Assembly: GCA_964607445.1 (NCBI GenBank)
Contig: CAZSKN010000002.1
Span: 1 to 64,000, forward strand
Source of the DNA: CALCKU01 sp964607445
GTDB taxonomy: Bacteria > Pseudomonadota > Alphaproteobacteria > Caulobacterales > Maricaulaceae
Reading direction: 5' to 3'
Length of the DNA: 64,000 nucleotides
Below the pieces are notes generated by a model. That model searched no databases. It was not told where the DNA came from and saw only the letters and a list, made by a program, of their open reading frames with translations. Below, piece after piece: positions 51,723 through 60,787 of the stretch; within the stretch, counting starts at the first letter, position 1; each line of letters opens with the position of its first letter. Both the position numbers and the translations under genes were made by a program.

Positions 51723-54449
51723 ATGCGTGATGCTTCCAAGACAGATCCGGTTTTCAAAACGGCCACTCATCTGACGCGGCGCGCGCACCTCCATTTATAT
51801 TGGGAGGTATATGCCCCGATATTTGCCACGGCTATTTTAAGTCTGGCCGTGTTCCTCATGGGCAGTTTCGGCGGTGTATGGGAACGTATTGGCGACCCGT
51901 GGCGTTTCATCGCTCTGGGGGCAGTGATTGTGACATTTACAATTGCGGTTTGGCGCGCCAGACAGGTCAAGCGTCCCAATGTGTCTTTGGCACGCCGACG
52001 GGTTGAAGAGGATAATGATGCGCGTCATCGTCCACTGGACACGCTTTACGATGCCCCCGCTTTAAGTCGCGATCTCTGGCCTTTGCATTTTTCGCGCGCA
52101 CGTAAGCTTGTGACGACACTCTCACCGTCAAAACTACGCCCGGCCTTGGCGCCGCTGGATAAATATTACCTTCGGTTTCTGGCGCCGGCCACGATTGTTC
52201 TCGCTCTTATGGTAGGGGCCGGGGATAATATGGAACGGCTGCGTCACGCTTTAACGCCGGTTTGGCAAACCGGTATTCACCCGTCCGATATTACATTTGA
52301 GGCCTGGATTGATCCGCCGGATTATACGGGGCGTCCGCCGATTTATTTTAAGGGGGGGCGTAAGGTGACAATACCGGAAGGCGCGGAACTTGTCGCGCGT
52401 ATATATGGAAGCAAATCGCCTCCGCGGTTGAAATTAATGCCTCTATCTGGAACTGCGCGCGCCCGTTATCTCGATGTGAAACGGCTTGACTCTAAAACAT
52501 TTGAAGCGCGCACAGTCTTAACCACAGCTGCAAAAGCCCGCTGGCGTGTGGGGTCAAAACGACAAGTCTGGGATTTAAATGTCGTTAAAGATAGGCCGCC
52601 TACATTAGACATTATAACTCCGCCTACGGCTGATAAGCGGGACCGTTTGACATTTGAATATAGCTTTGAAGATGATTACGGCGTTGAAGCGTTAGAGCTG
52701 CATATGCAACTCTTATCAGAGCTGTCAGACATTACAGAGCGTAAAAAACCACGCGTCGAGATTGTGTCCGTGCCTTTACAAAGTGCTTCGGTGAAGCGGG
52801 TTGAAAATCGTGAGGCTTTACTGGATTTGACCAAGCATGTGTGGGCGGGGCGAAAAGTCTCGGCCCGGATCGTAGCGCGCGATGGTCGAGGTCAGAAAAC
52901 ATCTTCGGACACGATTTATTTTACAGTCCCGGATAAGATATTTATCGAAGCCTTGGCGAAAGCCGTTATTGAAAACCGTCGTTTAGTTCTTACCGGACGA
53001 GAGGCTTATGCTCCGCTAGACAGCCTAGCGCGCAAGGCCTGGGATTTCCAAGCTATATTTGATAGCGATCGACGGGGCGAACGGCTCGTCCGACCGCGCG
53101 AACGTCTAGACCGTGCGCCGGAGACGATAAAAAGAGCCGCGCTTTTACTGGATGCGATCACCGATAAACCCGCAGGTGTATTTGAAGACCCGGCTTTGTT
53201 TATGGGCCTACGCAATGCTTTGGGACGTATTCGATATGCCCGTGAACAGGAGGATCTTGCAGGTCTTCCGGCGGATTTATGGTCCATGGCTTTACGGGCG
53301 GAATTTGGCGTATTGGGGACAGCTTTGGAAGAGATGCGAGCGGCCGAACAGAATCTGCGTGAGGGTATGTCACGCCGCGCCCCGCAACGCGAAGTCGATA
53401 CATTGTTTGACCGGTATAATGAAGCCGTCGAGCGCTATATGGAGGAATTACGTAAAAAAGCCCTCGAAGCTGGAAATATTGCGAATGCAAATGGAGGCGG
53501 TGGTGGTGGAGACCGTAATACAGATGAAATTGAAGCCTTGTTAAAGGCTATTGAAGAGGCCAACCGCATTGGTGATGTCGACGGTGCCCGTCGATCTTTG
53601 GCCCGTTTGGCAGAATTTTTAGAAAATATGCAAATTCAATTGGCCGCAGGACAGGGCCAAGGCGACGCCGATAATCAGGACGGTGAGATGTCAGAAGAGA
53701 TGCGCGAGGCTTTAGAGGAAATGGCCGATCTTCTGGGTGAGCAAAGAGAGCTAAAAGATGAGACGACGCAAGCCGAGCGCCAAGAGCGAGCGTCCCAGTC
53801 CGGGGACGCTGGCGAAGGCGGTGAAAGTGAAGACGAGGTAGGGCGCACAGGAGGACAAGACAAAGCCTTAAGTCCTGAAGACCTTGCCGCCCGGCAAAAA
53901 TCGCTTGAAGAGGCGCTTGAAAAATTATCAGAGGCCTTAGAACAAGGTGAATTTGGCGCCAAGGGTTCCAAAGAGGGCGCCGCGGGTCAAGGGGAAGGCC
54001 AGCAGGTTGACGGCGCGAACGGGGTGGGCGAAGACGCTCAAGCCCAAACCGATACTGAAGGCGGTGGCGGACAGTCTGCAGAAGAGGCGTTGGCGGATGC
54101 GGCCCGGGCCATGCTGGGGAGCCGTGAGGCGCTATCAGTAGAAGATTTGGCAGAGGCGGGTGACGCGCAAGACGAGGCGATTGCCGCCCTGCGTAATGCC
54201 GGCAAGGCACTCTCGCGTGCCGCACAAGGCCAAGGTGAGGGCGAGCGTGACGAGGACGGCGAAGACGCCAATCCATTAGGACAAAACGCCAATGGGTTTG
54301 AGGATGAAAATTCGGAGGCCGATGTCGAAGGGCAAGATAATGCCGCGCGCTCGCGCGAGCTTTTGGAAGAACTAAGACGACGAGCCGCAGAGCAAGAGCG
54401 TGAACAAAATGAACGCGATTATATTGAACGATTGTTAAAACGGTTTTAG
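51723..54449 (+). CDS. TIGR02302/DUF4175-family membrane protein
   Basis: The 908-residue protein has two N-terminal helices (about 30-52 and 58-78) and a third near 143-163. Beta-rich periplasmic segments follow (WIDPPDYTGRPP, FEYSFEDDYGVEALEL), then a long helical region. The last 300 residues are very rich in Gln, Glu, Gly and Ala (GQGQGD, QGEGQ, GEGEGE-like runs) and end in a coiled-coil, RDYIERLLKRF. This is the layout of the TIGR02302 proteins found next to lysA in alphaproteobacteria. Function is unknown; an envelope-spanning or peptidoglycan-associated role is inference. Confidence 0.85.
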   Translation: MRDASKTDPVFKTATHLTRRAHLHLYWEVYAPIFATAILSLAVFLMGSFGGVWERIGDPWRFIALGAVIVTFTIAVWRARQVKRPNVSLARRRVEEDNDARHRPLDTLYDAPALSRDLWPLHFSRARKLVTTLSPSKLRPALAPLDKYYLRFLAPATIVLALMVGAGDNMERLRHALTPVWQTGIHPSDITFEAWIDPPDYTGRPPIYFKGGRKVTIPEGAELVARIYGSKSPPRLKLMPLSGTARARYLDVKRLDSKTFEARTVLTTAAKARWRVGSKRQVWDLNVVKDRPPTLDIITPPTADKRDRLTFEYSFEDDYGVEALELHMQLLSELSDITERKKPRVEIVSVPLQSASVKRVENREALLDLTKHVWAGRKVSARIVARDGRGQKTSSDTIYFTVPDKIFIEALAKAVIENRRLVLTGREAYAPLDSLARKAWDFQAIFDSDRRGERLVRPRERLDRAPETIKRAALLLDAITDKPAGVFEDPALFMGLRNALGRIRYAREQEDLAGLPADLWSMALRAEFGVLGTALEEMRAAEQNLREGMSRRAPQREVDTLFDRYNEAVERYMEELRKKALEAGNIANANGGGGGGDRNTDEIEALLKAIEEANRIGDVDGARRSLARLAEFLENMQIQLAAGQGQGDADNQDGEMSEEMREALEEMADLLGEQRELKDETTQAERQERASQSGDAGEGGESEDEVGRTGGQDKALSPEDLAARQKSLEEALEKLSEALEQGEFGAKGSKEGAAGQGEGQQVDGANGVGEDAQAQTDTEGGGGQSAEEALADAARAMLGSREALSVEDLAEAGDAQDEAIAALRNAGKALSRAAQGQGEGERDEDGEDANPLGQNANGFEDENSEADVEGQDNAARSRELLEELRRRAAEQEREQNERDYIERLLKRF

Positions 54450-54527
54450 TGAAATTTTGTGTTCTGACGCCGCTGTTAGGTCGAGGTCTGTATAGCGGTT
54501 TGGGGTCGCGGCGGCGTGAACGCGCCC

Positions 54528-55370
54528 TTACGGGGTGGCGACAGAGAGCGTGTCATTTGTGACCGGTTCATCGGCAAATCGGTATCTGAGATTAACGGCG
54601 TCAATTGGCGGGCTGGGGAAATGGGCGACATAGTCGGCCCGTTCGTCCTTTTCAAGGTCAGCCTGCTCAAATTCGACGCGCCATTCCGCCAATTTATCCC
54701 CTCCATTATTGTGCAAAGAAAAGGCGATAAGGGGCAGATCGATTCTGCGTCCGGAAATGTTTTTGACAGTGCCGTTAATGACTAAAACGGGTTCCCCGTC
54801 AATAAAAACACTGCGGGTTACAGGGGGATCAAAACTCAATCCGTCCCGAGAGACTTCGATACCAAAAGCCTTATAGAGTGTTGCCATTTTAGGCGTGTGG
54901 TTGACGATGTCTTGTCGAAAACTATAGGCAAGGCCCGCGGCTATTCCCAATAGGCCCAATGTTAATCCCCAGATAAGGGTCACAACGGTCAGGCGGCGAT
55001 TACGGCGTTGACGATCAGCTCTGTCGCGAATGTCTATATGCGCGCCGCGCGGAGGCGAGGCTAATGCGGGAGAGGCATCTGCGATATCTACCTCTTTTGG
55101 ACTTGAATTTACGCTATCTGGACCCGGCGCAGCCCTAGCGGATAGATCAGAGCTCTGAGCGGGAGGCTCGGCCCTGAACCCTGTGTCGGCGGCGACCGGC
55201 GCAATACTTAAAATATCCGTTTCATTGTCTTTGAGTGTAAAATCGTCCAAACTGCCGGAAACAAACCAGCTTGTTTGACATTTAGAGCATCTAACGGTGC
55301 GCCCATTCGTGCCAATAGCATTATCCTTTGCTAAATAACGCGTGGAACATTCGGGACATGTGAGTATCAT
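54528..55370 (-). CDS. MJ0042-type zinc-ribbon membrane protein
   Basis: The 280-residue protein begins with an MJ0042 zinc ribbon (C5, C8, C28, C31: LTCPECST and VRCSKCQTSW). A disordered acidic/proline region and one transmembrane helix (about 131-153) follow. The C-terminal domain has NGTVKNISGRRIDLPLIAFS, a DUF3426-like pattern of an extracytoplasmic beta-sandwich. It is divergent from ftsE, a conserved alphaproteobacterial neighbourhood. Role unknown; a DNA- or RNA-contacting cytoplasmic end linked to a periplasmic domain is suggested by topology. Confidence 0.85.
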   Translation of the reverse strand: MILTCPECSTRYLAKDNAIGTNGRTVRCSKCQTSWFVSGSLDDFTLKDNETDILSIAPVAADTGFRAEPPAQSSDLSARAAPGPDSVNSSPKEVDIADASPALASPPRGAHIDIRDRADRQRRNRRLTVVTLIWGLTLGLLGIAAGLAYSFRQDIVNHTPKMATLYKAFGIEVSRDGLSFDPPVTRSVFIDGEPVLVINGTVKNISGRRIDLPLIAFSLHNNGGDKLAEWRVEFEQADLEKDERADYVAHFPSPPIDAVNLRYRFADEPVTNDTLSVATP

Positions 55371-55414
55371 GGTAAACCTGATTCGATATTTTGAAAGATT
55401 GCCGACTAAGCCGA

Positions 55415-56203
55415 ATGAAGTCTAGTCCTGACATAGCGTATAATCCGCCATTGACCTCGCCGCACGCGTCAATTCAGGCCGTGAATCCCTATGAAATCGT
55501 GCGGTTTGACCGAATGGCGATGCGCTATGACCGCGAAACCGAAATTTTTGAAGATGTGAATTTGTCGCTGACATCGGGGTCATTTTCTTTCTTAACGGGC
55601 CCGTCAGGGGCCGGTAAGACAACTTTGCTGGAGCTTTTGAACCTTAACCTGCGACCGTCGCGCGGGTTTTTACATCTCTTCGGGCAGGATTGCTCCCGTA
55701 TAAACCCGGCTGTGCGCCAAGCTCTAAAGCGTCGCATCGGCGTGGTTTTGCAGGATTTCCAATTAATAGATCATTTAAATGTGTTTGAAAATGTTGCTTT
55801 GCCCTTGCGGGTTGGCGGTATTGCGCGTGAGACGTATAAGCAAGACGTGGTCGAACTTTTACACTGGGTCGGGCTTGGCCGTCGTATGCAAGCGCTTCCG
55901 GCGACATTATCGGGCGGTGAGAAGCAACGGGCCGCTATTGCGCGCGCAGTGATTGCAAAGCCCGATATTTTAATCGCGGATGAGCCCACGGGCAATGTTG
56001 ATGCCGATATCGGGCAACGTCTCTTACGTTTGTTTGTTGAAATGAACCGTATGGGGACAACCGTATTAATCGCCACGCATGACCCTGTATTGGTCGATAG
56101 CCATGCCGGAGATATTTATAATATCGAAGCGGGTCGGCTGGTGACGGTCTCCCGCCGTCCCGCAGGTGATGTTGCGGATGATAAGGACGGGGGCGAATTG
56201 TGA
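55415..56203 (+). CDS. ftsE: Cell-division ATP-binding protein FtsE
   Basis: FtsE is the ATPase of the FtsEX complex, which drives septal peptidoglycan hydrolase activation. The 262-residue protein has Walker A GPSGAGKTT, the Q-loop QDFQLIDHLNVFENVALPL, the signature LSGGEKQR and Walker B ILIADEPTGNVD. About 25 residues precede the ABC domain, longer than in E. coli. I use the ATG at 55415; the frame extends to a TTG at 55391. The stop overlaps the GTG of ftsX. Confidence 0.94.
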   Translation: MKSSPDIAYNPPLTSPHASIQAVNPYEIVRFDRMAMRYDRETEIFEDVNLSLTSGSFSFLTGPSGAGKTTLLELLNLNLRPSRGFLHLFGQDCSRINPAVRQALKRRIGVVLQDFQLIDHLNVFENVALPLRVGGIARETYKQDVVELLHWVGLGRRMQALPATLSGGEKQRAAIARAVIAKPDILIADEPTGNVDADIGQRLLRLFVEMNRMGTTVLIATHDPVLVDSHAGDIYNIEAGRLVTVSRRPAGDVADDKDGGEL

Positions 56204-57099
56204 GCGGGACGGATAGGTTATCACGCCATGCGGTTGAATTATTACCCCGTCAAAAAGCGCAAGACGGGCCGCTTATTTTTATGATGACGATCATGTCCTG
56301 CCTGGCGGGCCTTGTCCTCATTCTGACGGCCATGAGCAGCCGGGCCTTATCTCAATGGCATTCAGATATAGCAGATAAGGTGACTGTCACCTTGAACATT
56401 ACTGATATAAGCCAACGCGAAGATTTGGTTGCGCAAGCGCAAGATATGCTGAGGGCCCGACCCGAAATTACCACCGTGACTCTTATTGACGAGTCCCGGG
56501 CAAAAGCCTTGCTAAAGCCGTGGATTGGCGATGTTGCTTTACCTGCGGACCTGCCTATCCCTGTTATTCTTACGGTTCAAACGCGTCGGGATCATATATT
56601 AGATATCGAGGCCATCAAAGAGGATTTGGCGTTTGAAAACATGCGGGTTGATATTGATACCCATAGCGCATGGCGGGCGGAAATGAAACGTAACCGCCGG
56701 ACGTTATCCGGGGCGTTATGGGTCATTTTGATTTTAATATTATCTGCCAGCATAGCTGTAAGTATTTTTGCAACGCAATCGCGTTTGCACACGCATGAAA
56801 AAATAATTTCCGTATTGTCGCAAGTCGGCGCTAAAAAATTCTATATTGCCCGTTTGTTTATCGGCCAGTTTTTTCTCAGAGGGCTTGTCGCCGGGCTCAT
56901 GGGGTGTGGTTTATCGCTATTACTCACCCTATTATATTTGCTTTTACAGGGTGACACGCCGATGTTCGGACACAGCTTCGTCTCCGGTAGTGATATATTC
57001 CGCTTGCTTATACTGGGCGTTGGCTTCGGGGTTATATGTGCTGCGACAGCTGGTGCGACCAGTCTTTCGCGTCTTAAAATTTCGGAACGTAACTGGTAA
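56200..57099 (+). CDS. ftsX: Cell-division protein FtsX
   Basis: The 299-residue membrane partner of FtsE has four helices: one N-terminal (about 27-48) and three C-terminal. A periplasmic domain (about 55-160) contains RPEITTVTLIDESRAKALL. FtsX transmits ATP-driven motion to periplasmic peptidoglycan hydrolases or their activators. It starts at a GTG overlapping ftsE and ends in TAATG shared with the next gene. Confidence 0.92.
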   Translation: MSGTDRLSRHAVELLPRQKAQDGPLIFMMTIMSCLAGLVLILTAMSSRALSQWHSDIADKVTVTLNITDISQREDLVAQAQDMLRARPEITTVTLIDESRAKALLKPWIGDVALPADLPIPVILTVQTRRDHILDIEAIKEDLAFENMRVDIDTHSAWRAEMKRNRRTLSGALWVILILILSASIAVSIFATQSRLHTHEKIISVLSQVGAKKFYIARLFIGQFFLRGLVAGLMGCGLSLLLTLLYLLLQGDTPMFGHSFVSGSDIFRLLILGVGFGVICAATAGATSLSRLKISERNW

Positions 57100-57884
57100 T
57101 GCCTGCGGACGCAGCACATATGGCGGTGAAAAAACCTCGTAATAGAAAGACGGCTTGGGCGAAGTTTTTTGCGTTCGTTGTGGGATTGTTTTCAGGCCTA
57201 ATCTTAACCGGGTTTTTCTTTTTTGTGCGAACTGTCACGACCCAGAGCTATCCGGAGGTCATTCCACAGGCCGATGGTATTGTTGTCTTGACCGGTAAGG
57301 GCGGCGGGCGGCTGGATGCGGGGGCCGATCTATTGCGCAATGGGCACGGGGAGCGCTTGTTGATATCCGGCGTTAATCGCAATGTGACGCGAGAGGATGT
57401 TCTAAATATACTGGCCTTGCCTGAAGACCTGTCTGCCTGTTGTGTCGATCTTGATTTTGCTGTTGATACGATTGAAAACGCCAAAGAGACAGCGATATGG
57501 GCAGAGGCATTAGCGTTTGATCATATCATTCTTGTGACCTCGGCCTATCATATGCCACGGGCGCAAGTTGAAATTACCGCCGCACGGGGACGGATGCGCA
57601 TAACACCATACCCTGTGAGCCAAGCCTATACGAAAAATTGGTGGAAACAAAAATCGCAAATCAAACGTCTTGTGCAGGAATATGGAAAATTACTTTTTAG
57701 CTATGCCCGCAGGCCGAGCGATATACATACACGTAACCCTCTTAGCCTTGAGACACAGCGGTCTTCGTTAAATGCTGGAGAACCCGAACTTGGCGACATA
57801 CAAAAGACGAGTATACAAAAAGAGTTGCACCCTAAAAACCTCGACACCTCTAAAAACCAGCCCGGAGATGACGGGCATGACTGA
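57099..57884 (+). CDS. YdcF-like (DUF218) membrane protein
   Basis: The 261-residue protein has one N-terminal helix (about 20-42), then the DUF218 fold with ADGIVVLTGKGGGRLDAGADLL, LISGV, ENAKETAIWAEA and ILVTSAYHMPRAQVEI. A charged C-terminal tail follows. Family members such as SanA, ElyC and YdcF are linked to envelope integrity and peptidoglycan precursor handling. It is coupled to ftsX (TAATG) and to the DUF2125 gene (eight-base overlap), so all act in one transcript. Confidence 0.88.
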   Translation: MPADAAHMAVKKPRNRKTAWAKFFAFVVGLFSGLILTGFFFFVRTVTTQSYPEVIPQADGIVVLTGKGGGRLDAGADLLRNGHGERLLISGVNRNVTREDVLNILALPEDLSACCVDLDFAVDTIENAKETAIWAEALAFDHIILVTSAYHMPRAQVEITAARGRMRITPYPVSQAYTKNWWKQKSQIKRLVQEYGKLLFSYARRPSDIHTRNPLSLETQRSSLNAGEPELGDIQKTSIQKELHPKNLDTSKNQPGDDGHD

Positions 57885-58932
57885 CACACAAGGCTCGGCT
57901 GTAAATATAACCCCGAAGCCTGCGGCGCGAAACCGGAGCTTTAAAAGACTTATATTAGGTCTCGCCTTTCTATTTTCCGTTTTTACACTGTATTGGACAT
58001 CGGGACGGACTCTTATTTTAAAGGGCTTTAATGCCAACGTGTTACAAGCCCAGAAATCAGGTCATAGCGTGCAGCATAAAGGGTTTTTTCTGAGCGGGTT
58101 TCCTTTATCCTTTCATGGACGCGTGTCGTCGCTATCACTTTCGTCGCGCCCCGGCGGCTCACCCTGGTCTATTAAAGGGCAATCATTATATGTGCAGGCC
58201 TCTTCCTTTCGGCCTTTAACGTGGCACAGCCATCATAAAGGCGATGCGCGTCTGGATATGCGCGGCCCAAATGGTCAGCGTTGGTTGTTTGATCTTCGTC
58301 CCTTTATGTTCGATATGCAGTCCAAGCTCTCGATGAAAGGCGAGGTCATATCCCATGATATTACCGCATTGCGTTTGCGTCCACGCGCGGTCATCGGAAC
58401 AGATCTTCCGGTGAACGGGCTGGGTCGTGTGAAGGCCGGTCTCAGGGATATAGGCGCGGATATAGATGCCTCTTTGAATTTGGAGAATATTTTTCTTAAT
58501 CCCAAGACATGGCCGCAATTGCAAAAGGCATTGGGGCCACATATTGAAATGATTTCAGTTCAGGCTAAGGCGGTCGGCCTAGCGGGCCTCAAACCGGAGC
58601 AAATCGAATCATGGCGAACGCAAGAGGCGTTAATTTTCGGGGCATGGCAAGTGCAGTGGAAGGCGTTAGATATTAAAGGTGGATTTGAGTTAAATCTATT
58701 CGATAAGGACTCACAAAACGGACATCACGGATATGTCCGCCTTGACTTGGAAGATGGGACTGATCTTGCTGAAAACCTATCGGCGCAAGGTGTAATTACA
58801 CAGGCCCAAAGCCGCCAATTCAAATTGGCTATGGGGCTTTTGCCCAAGAATGAGGCCGGAGTTCGCGAAATTATTCTACCCATTCGAAACCGGCAAATCA
58901 TGTTTCTGGGGCAAGTTGTCTATACGTTCTAG
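57877..58932 (+). CDS. DUF2125 family protein
   Basis: From the ATG at 57877 the protein has 351 residues: a short cytoplasmic head, one hydrophobic signal anchor (about 22-42, LILGLAFLFSVFTLYWTSG) and a long extracytoplasmic beta-rich domain. That domain contains GFFLSGFPLSFHGRVSSLSL and the LTWHSHHKGDARLDM segment, which fit the DUF2125 family of alphaproteobacteria. A frame beginning at 57772 would read through the end of the YdcF-like gene and is unlikely. Function unknown; the fold resembles envelope lipid- or AsmA-like proteins in character only. Confidence 0.8.
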   Translation: MTDTQGSAVNITPKPAARNRSFKRLILGLAFLFSVFTLYWTSGRTLILKGFNANVLQAQKSGHSVQHKGFFLSGFPLSFHGRVSSLSLSSRPGGSPWSIKGQSLYVQASSFRPLTWHSHHKGDARLDMRGPNGQRWLFDLRPFMFDMQSKLSMKGEVISHDITALRLRPRAVIGTDLPVNGLGRVKAGLRDIGADIDASLNLENIFLNPKTWPQLQKALGPHIEMISVQAKAVGLAGLKPEQIESWRTQEALIFGAWQVQWKALDIKGGFELNLFDKDSQNGHHGYVRLDLEDGTDLAENLSAQGVITQAQSRQFKLAMGLLPKNEAGVREIILPIRNRQIMFLGQVVYTF

Positions 58933-58974
58933 GGTCGGTATTGCCGGACGTTTGGATATTCTCTTAGGCTGATA

Positions 58975-59901
58975 TTAGGTGTCGTCGCGGCCAAAATTAG
59001 CTTGAGGGCTATCCTGTCCGGCATCGACAATGCGGCGCCTGATATCTCGGGTTTTAGAAAAATGATCTAGTAGCGTGTCGCCGTCTTCCCAGCGTATAGC
59101 GCGTTTCAGAGCACTTAAATCTTCGATAAATCTGTCGACAACCTCTAAAACACTTTCGCGATTATTGAGAAAAACATCCCGCCACATAACGGGATCAGAG
59201 GCTGCAATGCGTGTGAAATCTCTAAACCCGCCGGCACTGAATTTTACGACTTCATTTCGGGTGACGGTTTCCATATCCACAGCGGTCCCCACAAGCGTAT
59301 AGGCGATTAAATGCGGCACATGGGAGGTCGTGGCCAGAACCAGATCATGGCGCGCGGCTGTCATAAGGGCGACGCTGCTTCCAAGGCCTTCCCAAAAGGC
59401 CTTCATTTTTAAAACTGCCGGACCGGCATCTCCCTCTGTGCCTGTATCTGTGGTGAGAATGCACCACCGGTCTTGAAACAGTTCGGCAAAGCCAGCGTCT
59501 GGCCCGTTATATTCTGTACCGGCAATCGGATGGCCGGGGACAAATGCGATATCGTCGCGCAATATAGGTGTTATCGTTTTAATGATGTCGCCTTTAATGG
59601 ATCCGACATCGGTGAGAATTGCGCCTGATTTTAGAACGGGCATGATTTTTTGGGCAACGTCTCCCATTTTTCCGGGCGGGACTGCCAGTATGATAAGGTC
59701 GGCTTGAGAAGCATAAAAGTCGGCGGCGTTTTCACTGACTCCGTCTGCAAAGCCCAAGCGGGTAACAGCCTTGCAGACTGCTTCTGACCGGTCGGAAACA
59801 TAGACATATTTCGCCTGACCATAGGTTTTTGCGGCCCGGGCCAGAGAGGAGCCGATTAATCCGCCTCCAATGATCAGGATTTTTTCAAATAATACGGTCA
59901 T
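58975..59901 (-). CDS. tyrA: Prephenate/arogenate dehydrogenase
   Basis: TyrA oxidises prephenate (or arogenate) in tyrosine synthesis. The 308-residue protein has the NAD(P) loop GGGLIGSSLARA (11-22), DVGSIKGDI, the HPIAGTE motif with its catalytic histidine and TSHVPHLIAYTL. It overlaps the chorismate mutase gene by four bases (ATGA), consistent with consecutive pathway steps. No ACT domain is present. Confidence 0.94.
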   Translation of the reverse strand: MTVLFEKILIIGGGLIGSSLARAAKTYGQAKYVYVSDRSEAVCKAVTRLGFADGVSENAADFYASQADLIILAVPPGKMGDVAQKIMPVLKSGAILTDVGSIKGDIIKTITPILRDDIAFVPGHPIAGTEYNGPDAGFAELFQDRWCILTTDTGTEGDAGPAVLKMKAFWEGLGSSVALMTAARHDLVLATTSHVPHLIAYTLVGTAVDMETVTRNEVVKFSAGGFRDFTRIAASDPVMWRDVFLNNRESVLEVVDRFIEDLSALKRAIRWEDGDTLLDHFSKTRDIRRRIVDAGQDSPQANFGRDDT

Positions 59902-60740
59902 GAGGTGGTTTCCGACCGCTTCGTCCCCAGCGGTCTGGGTAGGCAGCCTATAATCTTGGCGGACGGGTCTTGGGCGTGTATTTTAGAAAATATAGCGCTG
60001 TCCGGTGCGATGAATTCAGGGAGGCTAAACAGTTGTTTTGCGCCGGCCTCCCCGCGAAATATAGCCCCGTCAATTGCAGATGTTATAGCGGCGGGATTTT
60101 GTACTGCGATTAAGGTATTATCCGCCCATGAGGGTTGAAGCGCGGCGGTGGCCACGGCTACCGCGCGTGGCCATAAGGCATGACCGGTACGTGGCAGACC
60201 CGCTAGGATGTGCATGTCCGGCATAGCGCCATCGGTACATAACGCGGCCCACCAACTATTCATACCCCCCGGTGTAGGTAAGATTGCGACGCCTTCGGAC
60301 TCGCTATAAGCGGCTGCCAAGGCTGAACTGGCTGTGGGGTAGGACAGGGCCGGTAAAGACGACCCAAACCGGTCTCGTACAAGGGTCCATACGTCTAGCG
60401 TATCCCCTTCAAGCGCGATATGTAATCGCATAGGGCCTTGAACGGCGAGGCTTGCACTCATAAGTTCAGCCCAAATCCGGGAGACCAGACTCACGGGGGT
60501 TTCGGACGTGGCCTCGGAAAGGTCACGAACATGGCTTTCTTCGCGTGAGGGTCGCCAAACCCGCACACCGCTTTTTGCGCGTCTGACAGCGCTGGCCAGT
60601 TCAAGCCGTTGGGCGATTAAATCCAGAAGCGCATTATCCACCCGGTCAATTTCAGCGCGTACATGTGAAATATCCGGCGTTTTTTCCCGAGAGTCTATCT
60701 GCGAAGATGAGGATGTGTGGTGTGGCGTCTTATCAGCCAT
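59898..60740 (-). CDS. Chorismate mutase with degenerate C-terminal domain
   Basis: Residues about 28-100 form an AroQ-type chorismate mutase (VRAEIDRVDNALLDLIAQRL, then RVWRPSREESHVRDL). The remaining 170 residues (LHIALEGDTLDVWTL, GVAILPTPGGMNSWWAAL) lack recognisable prephenate-dehydratase catalytic residues and no ACT motif is seen. This two-part shape is known in alphaproteobacterial chorismate mutases. The ATG at 60740 is used; the upstream alternative is a TTG at 60752. It precedes tyrA, and no hisC-type aminotransferase lies between them. Confidence 0.87.
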   Translation of the reverse strand: MADKTPHHTSSSSQIDSREKTPDISHVRAEIDRVDNALLDLIAQRLELASAVRRAKSGVRVWRPSREESHVRDLSEATSETPVSLVSRIWAELMSASLAVQGPMRLHIALEGDTLDVWTLVRDRFGSSLPALSYPTASSALAAAYSESEGVAILPTPGGMNSWWAALCTDGAMPDMHILAGLPRTGHALWPRAVAVATAALQPSWADNTLIAVQNPAAITSAIDGAIFRGEAGAKQLFSLPEFIAPDSAIFSKIHAQDPSAKIIGCLPRPLGTKRSETTS

Positions 60741-60787
60741 ATAGGGTATCAATCATATCAATCTCATTTGCACTTTAATGACTACGT

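Noticed and set aside
53548..54276. Long antisense frame rich in Arg/Pro/Leu in the TIGR02302 gene
   Set aside because: It arises from the biased Gln/Glu/Gly codons on the sense strand; the protein-like frame with family features is the sense one.
54465..54512. GACGCCGC/GCGGCGT inverted repeat after the TIGR02302 gene
   Set aside because: The arms are about 30 bases apart with no T tract, so I see no clear terminator or regulatory role.
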